Positions 46,471-55,661 are shown, numbered from the stretch's first letter. The stretch is 64,000 nt of DNA from Acetobacteraceae bacterium (GCA_030041375.1 JASHOA010000059.1:1-64000); one strand, 5' to 3'. The notes: a model not told the origin generated them from the letters alone. Numbers and translations: made by a program.

Positions 46471-47544
46471 TCAGGCGAGATCGGGAAAAGCCACCTTCAT
46501 CTGCATCGCGGCGGCCCGCAGCCCGGCGATCGTTTCTTCGTTGAGGGGAATACCCTCAACCGCGTAGCGGCGCATGAATTCAGCCTCCATCAGGCCGGGC
46601 GGATAGAGCGCATCGACACCGTCGCGGCGGCGGCTTTGGCGGATCTGCCGGGCGATCGAATCAACACGCGCCTTGAAAGCGCCAACCGGCTGGAAGGCGG
46701 CGACATCGATCGCAATGAACACATGCCCATCTCGCCCCGGGCGCGGCCCGGCGACCATGTTGCCAAGCTCGGTTCCGTAACTGGCGCCGCTCAAGAGCGT
46801 CGACAGCATGCCGGTGACGATCGCAAGGCCGACTCCCTTGTGCCCACCGATCGGCTGGATCAGGCCGGAAAGCGCGGCTGCCGTGTCGGTGGTGGGTCGG
46901 CCATCCCGGTCGAATGCCCAACCCTCCGGAATTCTCTCTCCTTTCTGGTGATAGACCCTGATCTTTCCGTGCGCGGTGGCGCCGAAGGCCGTATCCAGCA
47001 CGATCGGCTCCTCCTCGCCGGCCGGAAAGGCGGCGGCAAGCGGATTGATTCCGACGATTTTCTCGACACCGCCCCAAGGTGCCATCGTCGGCAGCGCATT
47101 GGTGGCTGCGATGCCGATCATGTCGTGCTCGAGTGCAAGCGCGGCCCAGCGATCCATGGCGCCGCAGTGGTTGCTGTTGCGCGCCGCCACGATCGCGATC
47201 CCGCTCCGTGCCGCCCTGCGGATGCATGTCCGCATTGCGAAATCCGCAACGATCTGTCCCATCGCATTGCCGCCATCGACGATGATCGCATTGCCGTTGT
47301 CGCGAACGATCGTGGGGCGCCCGCGCGGGTCGACGCCCTCCTCGGTCAGCTTGCGCACATACTCCGGCACGCGCAGGGTGCCATGCGAATGGATGCCCCT
47401 CTGGTCCGCATTGACCAGCGCGGCGGCCAGCAGATGAGCGTCCCTCGATCCCATACCACAGCCGCGGAAGATCGCTTCCACGACCTCGATCAGCACATCC
47501 GGCATGATGCGCCGTTCAGAATCCGACCCGGGGTACTGAGCCAT
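46471..47544 (-). CDS. malate/L-lactate dehydrogenase family (Ldh2) oxidoreductase
   Basis: 357 aa from ATG at 47542-47544; ATG at 47505 is an alternative. The GIHSHGTLRVPEYV motif with the catalytic His, ARNSNHCGAMDRWA and GVGLAIVTGMLSTLLSG identify the Ldh2/YlbC NAD(P)-dependent 2-hydroxyacid dehydrogenase family (malate, sulpholactate, ureidoglycolate or 2,3-diketogulonate types). It is downstream of the sugar transporter operon on the same strand by 89 bp and may take part in the same pathway. Confidence 0.87.
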   Translation of the reverse strand: MAQYPGSDSERRIMPDVLIEVVEAIFRGCGMGSRDAHLLAAALVNADQRGIHSHGTLRVPEYVRKLTEEGVDPRGRPTIVRDNGNAIIVDGGNAMGQIVADFAMRTCIRRAARSGIAIVAARNSNHCGAMDRWAALALEHDMIGIAATNALPTMAPWGGVEKIVGINPLAAAFPAGEEEPIVLDTAFGATAHGKIRVYHQKGERIPEGWAFDRDGRPTTDTAAALSGLIQPIGGHKGVGLAIVTGMLSTLLSGASYGTELGNMVAGPRPGRDGHVFIAIDVAAFQPVGAFKARVDSIARQIRQSRRRDGVDALYPPGLMEAEFMRRYAVEGIPLNEETIAGLRAAAMQMKVAFPDLA

Positions 47545-47633
47545 ACAGGTTCTCGACGAAAGTACTGATCGATCGTCTGGCACGATTGCCGGGCGCCCTC
47601 GACCGGCGCCGCAGGCCCGCCGCCCGTCGCGCC

Positions 47634-48737
47634 TCACCGGTCATTCGCGCCCTCGGCGAGATTCGCTCTGGCCGCGACCTTGGCGCGCCGGCGCGCGGTA
47701 TAGAGTGACAGGCCCACGGCGGTGACCAGCATCAGGCCGTTGAACAGAGGTGCAACGAAGAACTCGGCCCCCGTCTGCTCCAGCCCCGAAACGATGACCG
47801 CAAGCAGCATGACGGCGATCACCGTGCCCCAGACATTGACCCGGCCCGGCCGAATCGCCGTTGCGCCGAGGAGGGCCCCGGTGAAGGCCGGCAGCAGATA
47901 GTCCGGGCCGACCGAGGTCTGCCCCACATGCAACTCGGCGGCCAGCATGATGCCGGCCAGCGCCGTGATCACACCGGAACCCACGAATGTCCACGGAATG
48001 TAACGTTTTGGCGGAATGCCGGTCAGTTCGGCGGCCCGCGGATTGGCGCCGATCGCGTACAGGCGCCGCCCGAGCGGGCGGTATTCGAGCAGAATCCACA
48101 GCACGACCGCGACGATGATCACGCATAGCGCCGGCGACGGCAGCAGACCGCCGATCATCGTGTCGATCCGGTAGAATCCGTTGTGGAGATTCCCGAGAAT
48201 TTGCTTGCCGCCCGTGTACCAGGAGGCAAGGCCGTAAATGAAGGTTCCGGAGCCAAGCGTTGCGATGAAGGAATCGATACCGACCCCGGTAATCAACCAG
48301 CCATTCAGGAGCCCGAGCAGCACCCCCGACAGGACCACGGCGAGGCACGCAAGCGGCCACGGCACGCCGAACTGCACCTGCAGCCCGAGCGTCAGGATGT
48401 GTGCCAGCCCGACGAAAAATCCAACCGAAAGGTCCCACTGCCCGACCGTTATCGGCACCATCACGGCCAGTGCCAGAAGCGCGGTGACCGCCTGCTCGCT
48501 CAGGATCGATTCGATATTGAACCGCGTCGGGAAGGTGCTGGGCATGCTGACGGAGAAGGCGACGAACAGCACCACCAGGATCGCCGCCAGCCCATAGGTG
48601 GCAAGCCAGTCATAGACCATCGCCTGCAAGCGCGCCCGCCTCGGGCCTTTGCGCCCGGAGAGCGATGCCGCCTCTCGCCCCGCCTGGGTCGCCGGAACTT
48701 TGTCGGCGCGCCCGAACATGTTGCGCACCATGCTCAT
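47634..48737 (-). CDS. sugar ABC transporter permease, RbsC-like
   Basis: 367 aa from ATG at 48735-48737, which forms ATGA with the stop of the ATPase gene. About nine membrane segments; LALAVMVPITVGQWDLSVGF is the RbsC-type segment, with NGWLITGVGIDSFIATLG and YAIGANPRAAELTGI. Inner-membrane channel for a monosaccharide-type importer; the only permease in the set, probably acting as a homodimer. Confidence 0.9.
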   Translation of the reverse strand: MSMVRNMFGRADKVPATQAGREAASLSGRKGPRRARLQAMVYDWLATYGLAAILVVLFVAFSVSMPSTFPTRFNIESILSEQAVTALLALAVMVPITVGQWDLSVGFFVGLAHILTLGLQVQFGVPWPLACLAVVLSGVLLGLLNGWLITGVGIDSFIATLGSGTFIYGLASWYTGGKQILGNLHNGFYRIDTMIGGLLPSPALCVIIVAVVLWILLEYRPLGRRLYAIGANPRAAELTGIPPKRYIPWTFVGSGVITALAGIMLAAELHVGQTSVGPDYLLPAFTGALLGATAIRPGRVNVWGTVIAVMLLAVIVSGLEQTGAEFFVAPLFNGLMLVTAVGLSLYTARRRAKVAARANLAEGANDR

Positions 48738-50263
48738 GCCCGGGCCCCCGAGGCGAGCCGCGTCAACCTCTCGATGGACAGGTTCTCTCCTGACAATTGC
48801 GCGCTGATCCTCCCATCGATGAAGACCAGCGCGCGATGCGCGATCCGCGCCACCTCTTCGAAATCGGAGGAAACCAGCAGCACCGAATGGCCGCGGCGGA
48901 GCCCTTCCTGGATCATTCCGTAGATCTCTGCTTTCGCCCCCACATCCACGCCCATGGTCGGCTCTTCCAGGATCAGGATGCCGCTTCCCAGCTCGAACCA
49001 TCTGGCAAGGACCACCTTCTGGGCGTTGCCGCCGCTCAGTGTGGCAACCGCGCGCTCGGCGGCATCGGCGGGGCGCACCGAGAACCGCTCCATCACTTCG
49101 CGGGCACGTCGTCTTTCATCCCGCGGCGAGAAGCGCCGGCCTTCGCCTGATCGCGGATTGAGGAACAAATTCTCGCGCACCGTGAGGGCACCAGCCAGGC
49201 TTTCCTCGTTCCGTTTGCTGGAGACGAAACCGATGCCCTCCGCCATCGCCGTATCGATCGCGCTGAGCGCCAACTCCTCACCCTCCCGCCGCACGGTACC
49301 GCCCGTGGCCGGCAAGGCGCCGAACAAGAGGCGCCCCACCGTATCGTGACCAGCGCCGCGGCGCCCGACGAGGCCGAGCGTCTCGCCCCGCGCCAGGCCG
49401 AACGTGACCGGCCCCACGCCCGCTCCGCGCAGTCCCTCGACCTCGAGTACGCTTTCGACGTGCGCCGGCGAAGGCTGGATGAAAACCTCGGCCGGTGGCT
49501 TGCCGATGATCTTGACCACCAGGTCCTCGGGCGTCGTTTCCCCGACCGGGCCGTTCGCCACGCATTCGCCGTTGCGCAGCACGCTCACCCGCCCGGCCAG
49601 TCGGAACACTTCATCCAGCCGATGCGTCACATAGACGATGCCGATCTGTTCGGCCCGGAGCCGGCCCAGCACGGCGAACAGGCGCTCCACGTCACCCTGC
49701 GGCAGGGTGGCCGTCGGTTCATCGAGCACCAGCACGCTGCACTCCTGCGCCAGCGCCCGGGCGATCGCTACGATCGAACGCTCGGCAGCGGAAAGGCCCG
49801 AGACCCGCCGCTCTGGCGAAATCGACGTGCCCAGTTCTTCCAGCACGGAGCGCGCCCGCTCAGTGACCGCCGACCAGGAAATCAATTGCCGATGCAAGGG
49901 AAAGCCGGTGGTCAACGCAATGTTCTCGGCAACCGTCATCGACTCGATCAGGCCGAGCTCCTGGTGAATGAAGGATATCGGCAGTCTGCCCCGTCTCAGC
50001 CACGGCTCGATGGGCACCCCATCGAGCAGGGTCGTGCCCTCGTCAGGAACATGCACCCCGGCCAGGATCTTGATCAGCGTCGACTTGCCGGCGCCATTTT
50101 CGCCCAGCAATGCGTGGATTTCGCCCCGCGCAACAGTGAAATCGACCTTGTACAATGCCCGCGTGGCGCCGAAGAATTTCGTCAGCCCCCGCATCTCCAG
50201 GGCAGGCGCGGCGTCCCGCCCTGGCCTCATCGCAATCGCGCTGCCGATGTCTCCGGCCGACAC
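48734..50263 (-). CDS. sugar ABC transporter ATP-binding protein, RbsA-like
   Basis: 509 aa with two ATPase halves. First half: GENGAGKSTLIKILAG, VSGLSAAERSIVAIARAL and LVLDEPTATL. Second half: degenerate Walker A (VGRRGAGHDTVGR), but intact LSGGNAQKVVLARW and LILEEPTMGVDVG. This asymmetry is usual for RbsA-like ATPases. Coupled to the permease by a 4-bp overlap and 31 bp after the binding-protein stop. Confidence 0.92.
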   Translation of the reverse strand: MSAGDIGSAIAMRPGRDAAPALEMRGLTKFFGATRALYKVDFTVARGEIHALLGENGAGKSTLIKILAGVHVPDEGTTLLDGVPIEPWLRRGRLPISFIHQELGLIESMTVAENIALTTGFPLHRQLISWSAVTERARSVLEELGTSISPERRVSGLSAAERSIVAIARALAQECSVLVLDEPTATLPQGDVERLFAVLGRLRAEQIGIVYVTHRLDEVFRLAGRVSVLRNGECVANGPVGETTPEDLVVKIIGKPPAEVFIQPSPAHVESVLEVEGLRGAGVGPVTFGLARGETLGLVGRRGAGHDTVGRLLFGALPATGGTVRREGEELALSAIDTAMAEGIGFVSSKRNEESLAGALTVRENLFLNPRSGEGRRFSPRDERRRAREVMERFSVRPADAAERAVATLSGGNAQKVVLARWFELGSGILILEEPTMGVDVGAKAEIYGMIQEGLRRGHSVLLVSSDFEEVARIAHRALVFIDGRISAQLSGENLSIERLTRLASGARA

Positions 50264-50294
50264 GCCATCCCCGGTCTTCAGGCCGCCTTTCCCG

Positions 50295-51449
50295 CTACTG
50301 TGCCACTCCCCAGATCTTCAGATAATGCGCGGCATAGCCGTTCGCCGGGTTGAACTTGTTCTGGTCCCCGCCCTGGGTGTGGATGTTCCCGGCCGTGACG
50401 AGGAACGCATCCGGCACATAGTCATAGGGCGGCTGGCCGTTGAACGCGCGATTGAATTCGTCGATCGCTTCGTACGCCTGCTCCTCCGCGGGCTCCGGCA
50501 CTGTCGCGGTCTGGTACTGCCCGTTGCGAATGCGATCGTAGGCTGACGGTGCCCCGTCCGAACCGACCAGGTTGACCTCTTTCGTCGGCACCCCTCCCTG
50601 GCTCAACACCGGAACCGTGAAATCATAATAATAATCCGCGATCGTCATGACATAGAACGGCGGGCCGTAATTCGTGATCCAGCTCGAGACGGCGTGCGGC
50701 GTCAGGCTCGATACCTGCGATAGCGGCAAATTGACGTAGGACAGCAGCTTGCAGGTGGTGCATTTCGCGAATTCGTCGCGCATCGCCTCCGCCTTGTAGC
50801 GGGCAACCGCATATTCGGCGTCGTAAAGGATGATCGCGCGGCCTTTGCCGTGCGACATCGCGATCACGTAATCCGCTTCCGCCTTGCCGATTCCCTGCGG
50901 ACTCGATTCGATATTGTAAAAGACGTGCCGCTTGGCATCGGCGCCTGGCACCGAGGTGAAATGCAGGCCGACGATCACGATGCCCCGTTTCACCGCACTG
51001 TCGATCTCGGGCTGCACGGTATCGGCATTCGACGATGAAACGATCCCGTCCGGATGCAGCGCGATCGCCTGGTTGAACGCCGTGACCCAGCCGCTCGCCG
51101 TGCCGCGACCGTCGATGATCTCGACCTTCCAGCCGATTTTCTTGCCGATCTCCACCATGTCGGTGCACCATTCGGCGGAAAGCGTGTTCTTCATATCGGT
51201 CGGGATGCAGATGACGTGCTTGCCCTGGGCAAGACGCGGTCCGCTTGTCGGTCCGGTCCACTCGGTCTGCAGGCCCGTCCGCTTCGCCGTCGCCGCCTGC
51301 GCAGCCGCGACGACCGCCGCCGCGTCTTCAGAACCGGCGGCCGGCGGCGCTGCCCGAAGCGGCCCCACAGTACAGGCCAGCAGAACCGCGCCGAGCACGG
51401 CTCCGCCTCCACGTGCCCAACCGGAAAGCTTTGCTCGGTCGCTTTGCAT
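50295..51449 (-). CDS. periplasmic sugar-binding protein
   Basis: 384 aa from ATG at 51447-51449 with GGGGAGG upstream. Signal peptide region GGGAVLGAVLLACTVGPLRAAP. Family 2 (RbsB-like) layout: VICIPTDMKNTLSAEW, GWVTAFNQAIALHPDGIVSSS and SDGAPSAYDRIRNGQYQTATV. First gene of the leftward transporter operon, divergent to the GntR regulator, so the 229-bp spacer probably carries both promoters. A second binding protein lies at 55.7-56.8 kb. Confidence 0.87.
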   Translation of the reverse strand: MQSDRAKLSGWARGGGAVLGAVLLACTVGPLRAAPPAAGSEDAAAVVAAAQAATAKRTGLQTEWTGPTSGPRLAQGKHVICIPTDMKNTLSAEWCTDMVEIGKKIGWKVEIIDGRGTASGWVTAFNQAIALHPDGIVSSSNADTVQPEIDSAVKRGIVIVGLHFTSVPGADAKRHVFYNIESSPQGIGKAEADYVIAMSHGKGRAIILYDAEYAVARYKAEAMRDEFAKCTTCKLLSYVNLPLSQVSSLTPHAVSSWITNYGPPFYVMTIADYYYDFTVPVLSQGGVPTKEVNLVGSDGAPSAYDRIRNGQYQTATVPEPAEEQAYEAIDEFNRAFNGQPPYDYVPDAFLVTAGNIHTQGGDQNKFNPANGYAAHYLKIWGVAQ

Positions 51450-51652
51450 CGTCTGATCCTCCCCTCCGACCTTGGCACCGGCAGGCCGCCACTTCGCTCG
51501 ACCCGGAGCAGCCAAACCGGCCAAGTGCGCCAGGTGGCCTTATGGCCTGACAGCTTGGGCCCCTGCCGTGGCCTGCAGGATCGCTTTATTTTCGGTCGCT
51601 CACCGGGTCACGCTTCTCCTGCGCCCCTGGTTTTGCTTAGACTAGGGCGGAC

Positions 51653-51663
51653 TGGTCTGACAG
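51653..51663. promoter_or_regulatory. candidate FadR/GntR operator
   Basis: TGGTCTGACAG fits the FadR-family half-site pattern T-x-G-T-x-x-x-A-C-x-x with one mismatch at the end. It lies 15 bp before the GntR start codon, in the divergent spacer to the sugar transporter, as expected for autoregulation and pathway induction. Confidence 0.5.
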
Positions 51664-51678
51664 GTCAATGGACGATTT

Positions 51679-52401
51679 ATGGCAACTGCGATTGAGCGGC
51701 GGAAGCGCTGGGAAGCCATTGCCGAACACATCGAACTGATGGTGCTGAGCGGGGAATTCCCGGACGGTGCCCGCTTGCCCTCCGAACGGGAACTCATGGG
51801 GCGCTTCAACGTCGGCCGCTCGTCCGTCCGCGAAGCGCTGTTCGCCCTCCAGAAGCGCGGCCTGATCACCGCCGCCGCCGGCACGGTAGCGCGGGCCGCC
51901 AGGCCGAGCCCGCGTATCCTCGTCAACGAATTGTCCTCGATCGCCCGCCATATCCTCTCCCGCCCCGAAGGCATGCGGCACTTCCAGCACGCCCGTGCGC
52001 TGCTCGAGGTCGGCTTGGCACGTGAGGCGGCCCAGCGCATCGCACCCGAAGATCTTGCCAATCTCAGGCAGGCGCTCGCCGCCAACGAGGCGGCAATCGG
52101 CGATCCCGAGCGCTTCCAGGGTACCGATCTCGAATTCCACCTCGCCATTGCGAGCAGTTCCCGCAATCCGATCTTCATCGCGCTGCACAACGCGATGAGC
52201 GAATGGCTCTCCGAGCAACGGCGCGTCACCAGCCGCGGCGGTGTCCAGGCCGGGCAGGTCTTCCTCGAACACAAGCAAATCTACGACGCCATTGCCGCCC
52301 ACGACCCGCCGGCAGCGGCAGCGGCGATGGAAGAGCATCTGGCGACCGTGGTCCGCAATTTCTGGCGAGCCATGGCCGCTCCCTACGCGGAGGGTACATG
52401 A
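51679..52401 (+). CDS. FadR-subfamily GntR transcriptional regulator
   Basis: 240 aa. Winged helix ~8-75 with LPSERELMGRFNVGRSSVREAL; FCD ligand domain after it, with metal-type D and H residues in DLEFHLAIASSSRNP and EHKQIYDAIAAHD. FCD regulators usually sense organic acids or sugar acids. Its TGA overlaps the next ATG (ATGA), so it heads the operon SDR-amidohydrolase-barrel protein, and probably controls the divergent transporter too. Confidence 0.92.
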   Translation: MATAIERRKRWEAIAEHIELMVLSGEFPDGARLPSERELMGRFNVGRSSVREALFALQKRGLITAAAGTVARAARPSPRILVNELSSIARHILSRPEGMRHFQHARALLEVGLAREAAQRIAPEDLANLRQALAANEAAIGDPERFQGTDLEFHLAIASSSRNPIFIALHNAMSEWLSEQRRVTSRGGVQAGQVFLEHKQIYDAIAAHDPPAAAAAMEEHLATVVRNFWRAMAAPYAEGT

Positions 52402-53129
52402 TCCTCCACGCCTTCGACCTGACCGGGGCACGGGTTCTCGTCGCCGGGGCCGCGAGCGGCATCGGCGCCGCCTCCGCCCGCGCCTGCGCGGTGATGGGAG
52501 CAACGCTGGTACTCGCCGACATCGCCGACTGCACGAGCACGGCAGAGGCCATCCGTGCCGGCGGCGGCAAAACAGAAGTCGCGCGCTGCGACATCACCAA
52601 CCGCGCCGCAGTGGAGGCACTTGTCGCGGCGCACACACCGCTCGATGCGCTTGTCGTCTCGGCCGCCATTTGCCCATGGGATGACTGGAACGACCAGCTC
52701 TGGGACGAGACGTTCGAACGTGTCATCGCCGCCGATCTCTTGGGCCCGATCCATCTCTCCCGTGCCGTTCTGCCGCACATGGGGGCGCGCGGTGGCGGGC
52801 GGATCGTGCTCGTCGGTTCGCTGGCCGGCCGCTCAGGCGGCCTCATCGCCAGCCCCCATTACGTTGCCGCCAAGGGCGGGCTGCACGCCTTCGTCCGCTG
52901 GCTCGCGCGCCGCGGCGCGTCGCAACGCGTACTCGTGAATGCAGTCGCCCCGGCTTCGGTGCGCACGCCGATGATGCAGGGCCAGCCCGTCGATCTGGCA
53001 CGAATCCCGCTTGGCCGCATGGCCGAGCCGGAGGAAGTCGGTTGGCCGATCGCCTTCCTGTGCTCACCCGCCGCGAGTTTCATCACCGGCGTCATCCTCG
53101 ACGTCAACGGCGGCGTACTGATGGCGTAA
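52398..53129 (+). CDS. short-chain dehydrogenase/reductase
   Basis: 243 aa from ATG at 52398. Cofactor motif VAGAASGIG (15-23), catalytic S141, Y155 and K159 (YVAAK). NAD-preferring form is likely because an aspartate follows beta2 (LVLADIA). It oxidises a sugar or hydroxy acid, and gene order with the GntR regulator and lactonase-like amidohydrolase fits a sugar dehydrogenase or 2-keto-3-deoxy acid dehydrogenase. Confidence 0.9.
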   Translation: MILHAFDLTGARVLVAGAASGIGAASARACAVMGATLVLADIADCTSTAEAIRAGGGKTEVARCDITNRAAVEALVAAHTPLDALVVSAAICPWDDWNDQLWDETFERVIAADLLGPIHLSRAVLPHMGARGGGRIVLVGSLAGRSGGLIASPHYVAAKGGLHAFVRWLARRGASQRVLVNAVAPASVRTPMMQGQPVDLARIPLGRMAEPEEVGWPIAFLCSPAASFITGVILDVNGGVLMA

Positions 53130-53161
53130 GACAGCGTGCCACATCCAGGGGGAAGCTTCCC

Positions 53162-54019
53162 ATGCCGGACTTTTCGATCGTCGACAGTCACGTCCATCTC
53201 TACGACACCAACCGGCTTTCCTATCCGTGGCTCTCCGCCGTGCCGGCCATCTCGAAGAGCCACCTGCCGGCCGATTTCGACCGCGCCCGGGACGCCATCG
53301 CCGTGGAGCGGATCGTGTTCGCGGAGGTCGATGTCGCCGCGGGACAGAACATCGCCGAGGCACGCTTCATCGCTGAACTTGCCGCAACAGACGCACGCAT
53401 CCAGGGAATCATCGCCGCGGCCCGCCTGGAGCGTGGCGCGGCGGTGGCCGAGGAGCTCGACGCGCTGGCGAAGATCGGCCGCGTATGCGCGATCCGCCGC
53501 CTCATCCAGACCCAGGCGGATTCCGAGTTCTGCCTGCGCCCGGACTTCATCGCCGGCGTCCGCCTGCTGGCGCGCTATTCCTGGCCGTTCGACATCTGCG
53601 TGCTCCACCACCAGCTTCCGCAAGTCATCGAACTCGTGCGAAGCTGCCCGGAGGTGAGCTTCGTCCTCGATCATATCGGCAAACCCGGCATCAAGGCCGG
53701 GCTGGTCGAGCCATGGCAAAGCCGGATCGCCGATCTGGCGCGCCTGCCCAACGTCGTCTGCAAAATCTCCGGTGTCGCGACCGAGGCCGACCACACCAAC
53801 TGGACGCGCGAACAGCTCCGCCCTTACATCGAGCATTGCCTCACCCAGTTCGGGTTCGACCGTGTGATGTTCGGCAGCGACTGGCCGGTGCTCGAGCTCG
53901 CCGGCACCTATACCGACTGGGTCGGCATCGTGGAGGAGATCGTCGCCGCGGCGGCGGAGCCGGACAAACGCAAGCTCTTCCGCGACACGGCGATCCGCAT
54001 CTACCGCCTGCCCCGGTGA
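53162..54019 (+). CDS. amidohydrolase-2 family, sugar-lactonase-like (COG3618 type)
   Basis: 285 aa from ATG at 53162 with GGGGGAAG upstream. VDSHVHLYDT metal motif, FVLDHIGKPGIKAG and VMFGSDWPVLELAGTY with the terminal Asp are complete. The group includes L-fuconolactonase and L-rhamnonolactonase. It follows the SDR by 32 bp, so the two would give dehydrogenation then lactone opening. Assignment to one sugar is not possible from sequence reading. Confidence 0.83.
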   Translation: MPDFSIVDSHVHLYDTNRLSYPWLSAVPAISKSHLPADFDRARDAIAVERIVFAEVDVAAGQNIAEARFIAELAATDARIQGIIAAARLERGAAVAEELDALAKIGRVCAIRRLIQTQADSEFCLRPDFIAGVRLLARYSWPFDICVLHHQLPQVIELVRSCPEVSFVLDHIGKPGIKAGLVEPWQSRIADLARLPNVVCKISGVATEADHTNWTREQLRPYIEHCLTQFGFDRVMFGSDWPVLELAGTYTDWVGIVEEIVAAAAEPDKRKLFRDTAIRIYRLPR

Positions 54020-54029
54020 GGAGTGAGCC

Positions 54030-54362
54030 ATGCAATCGGTCGTTCGTGTTTCCATCCTGCGCTGCAGGCCCGAGCAGTTTTCCGAGCTGAAACAGATGAT
54101 GGCCGCGTCCAAAGCCGTGCTCGAAGAAGGCATCACGAAAATGCGCGGCCTCATTCATTACTATGCTGGCGAGGACGAGGCCGTATCATCCTTGACCAAC
54201 GTCAGCATCTGGCAGTCCTTCGACGACGCAAAGCAGATGGATACGTTCCGGCCGATGCTGGATCTCGGAAAGGCATTTGCGGCCAAGGGAGCAACATTCG
54301 AGCGCCCCATCATGAATTACGCCACGCTCTGGCAGATCGTGGGGGCGGAACGGACCCCGTGA
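54030..54362 (+). CDS. small dimeric alpha/beta-barrel protein
   Basis: 110 aa with GAGGAG upstream, 10 bp after the amidohydrolase. The layout suggests a ferredoxin-like alpha/beta barrel (VVRVSILRCRPEQFSELKQMM, GLIHYYAGEDEA, SIWQSFDDAKQMDTFRPM) of the ABM/dimeric barrel type. It lacks the mutarotase signature of RhaM. It may be a monooxygenase-like or scaffold partner in the pathway; function unknown. A copy of the repeat follows 28 bp after its end. Confidence 0.65.
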   Translation: MQSVVRVSILRCRPEQFSELKQMMAASKAVLEEGITKMRGLIHYYAGEDEAVSSLTNVSIWQSFDDAKQMDTFRPMLDLGKAFAAKGATFERPIMNYATLWQIVGAERTP

Positions 54363-54390
54363 TCCGAAAAAGCCCGGGCTCGGCCGGCCT

Positions 54391-54495
54391 TAGACCCTTG
54401 TCGGTCTGACTGGGCCGTCCGACAAGGGGCTCGGGCTTTATTCGAGCCCGCGATTCACGCCCTCCGACGATTCCGCCTCGGGCGATCGCGGGCTA
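54391..54495 (+). repeat. bipartite intergenic repeat, copy 7
   Basis: Stem CCCTTGTCGG (54395-54404) with CCGACAAGGG (54419-54428), as in copy 1; linker GCTCGGGCTTTATTCG; 50-bp unit from AGCCCGCGAT (54435-54444) to ATCGCGGGCT (54485-54494). The TAG stop of the leftward hydroxyacid dehydrogenase (54493-54495) lies in the repeat. Convergent gene ends on both sides, so it probably acts as a two-way terminator. Confidence 0.85.
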
Positions 54496-55641
54496 GCGGA
54501 ACAGAAGCTCCGCGTTGATTGCGTCGATCCGGGAGATACCGGAGAGCCCCATCACGCGGTCGATCTCGCTCCCGAACATTTCCAGCACTTGCGCGACCCC
54601 TGCTTCACCGCCGACCGCGAGACCCCAAAGCCAGGGCCGCCCGATCAGGCAGGCGCGCGCCCCGAGCGCCAGCGCCTTCACCACGTCCGCCCCCCGCCTG
54701 ACGCCGCCATCCAGCAGCACCGCGAGTTTGCCTCCGCTCGCCGTGACAATCGCCGGCAGCGCCTCGATGCTGGCCGGCGCCCCATCGAGTTGCCGGCCGC
54801 CGTGATTCGACACGATGATGCCATCCACTCCGCAGGCAACCGCTTCCAGTGCCTCGGCCGGATGCAGCACGCCCTTCAGCAGCAATGTGCCCTTCCAGAT
54901 CCGCCGCAGCTCTTCCACATCGCGCCAGGACATTCCGGGGTCGAGCAACGATCCCATCCGGGCGGCCAGGGCCGCCACATTCGCCTGCTCTCCCGGGCGC
55001 GCATAATTGCCGAAGGTGATGCGCGAGAATTCTCCGCGCATCCGCCACAGCCATCGCCCCTTGCGCGCCATCCCGGCCAAAGTCCCTGCCGTCAGGCGCG
55101 GGGGAATGGCGAAGCCGTTACGCCGGTCACGTTCCCGATTACCCAGCAATTGATTGTCGATCGTCAGCACCAGCGCCTCGTAGCCCGCGGCGGCGGCGCG
55201 CTCGGTGAGTTCGCGGGTAAAGCCGCGGTCGCGATAGATGAACACCTGCATCCAGCGAGCCGCGGCACCCGCCTCCGCAAACCGCTCCAGGGTGCATACC
55301 GACCCGTGGCTGAGGCAGATCGCGGTGCCGGCCTGAGCGGCAGCGCGCGCCGCCGCACACTCCCCGTCTGGCCAGAATAATCCGGCCAATCCGACCGGCC
55401 CGACAATCAGCGGCAGCGCGAGACGCCGCCCGAACAGCTCCACCGAAAGATCGCGCGCGGCTGCTCCGTTCAGCGGCCGGGGCAACAGCGCGAGGTCGGC
55501 AAATCTCTCCTCGTTTCGCCTGAGCGTGCGCTCATCCTCCGCCCCGCCATCGGCGAAATCGAACACCGCGCGCGGCAACACCGCGCGCGCCCGCGCCCGA
55601 ATCTCCGCCACGCTGCCGATGCGCGCCATCTCTCGTGTCAT
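54493..55641 (-). CDS. FMN-dependent alpha-hydroxy acid dehydrogenase
   Basis: 382 aa from ATG at 55639-55641; a longer start at 55701 would overlap the binding protein. Lactate/mandelate/glycolate oxidase family: ARAVLPRAVFDFADGGAEDE start, IVGPVGLAGLFWPDGE, and the active site SNHGGRQLDGAPA followed by LLDGGVRRGADV. Reactions are FMN-linked oxidation of 2-hydroxy acids to 2-keto acids. It would suit the last steps of a deoxysugar pathway yielding lactate; inferred from neighbours. The stop is provided by the repeat. Confidence 0.92.
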   Translation of the reverse strand: MTREMARIGSVAEIRARARAVLPRAVFDFADGGAEDERTLRRNEERFADLALLPRPLNGAAARDLSVELFGRRLALPLIVGPVGLAGLFWPDGECAAARAAAQAGTAICLSHGSVCTLERFAEAGAAARWMQVFIYRDRGFTRELTERAAAAGYEALVLTIDNQLLGNRERDRRNGFAIPPRLTAGTLAGMARKGRWLWRMRGEFSRITFGNYARPGEQANVAALAARMGSLLDPGMSWRDVEELRRIWKGTLLLKGVLHPAEALEAVACGVDGIIVSNHGGRQLDGAPASIEALPAIVTASGGKLAVLLDGGVRRGADVVKALALGARACLIGRPWLWGLAVGGEAGVAQVLEMFGSEIDRVMGLSGISRIDAINAELLFR

Positions 55642-55661
55642 GGCGCCCTCGGCGGATGGTG

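Noticed and set aside
192-54495. CRISPR or tandem repeat explanation for the recurring element
   Set aside because: Copies are kilobases apart, in both orientations and contain no spacer-like units, so they are interspersed elements.
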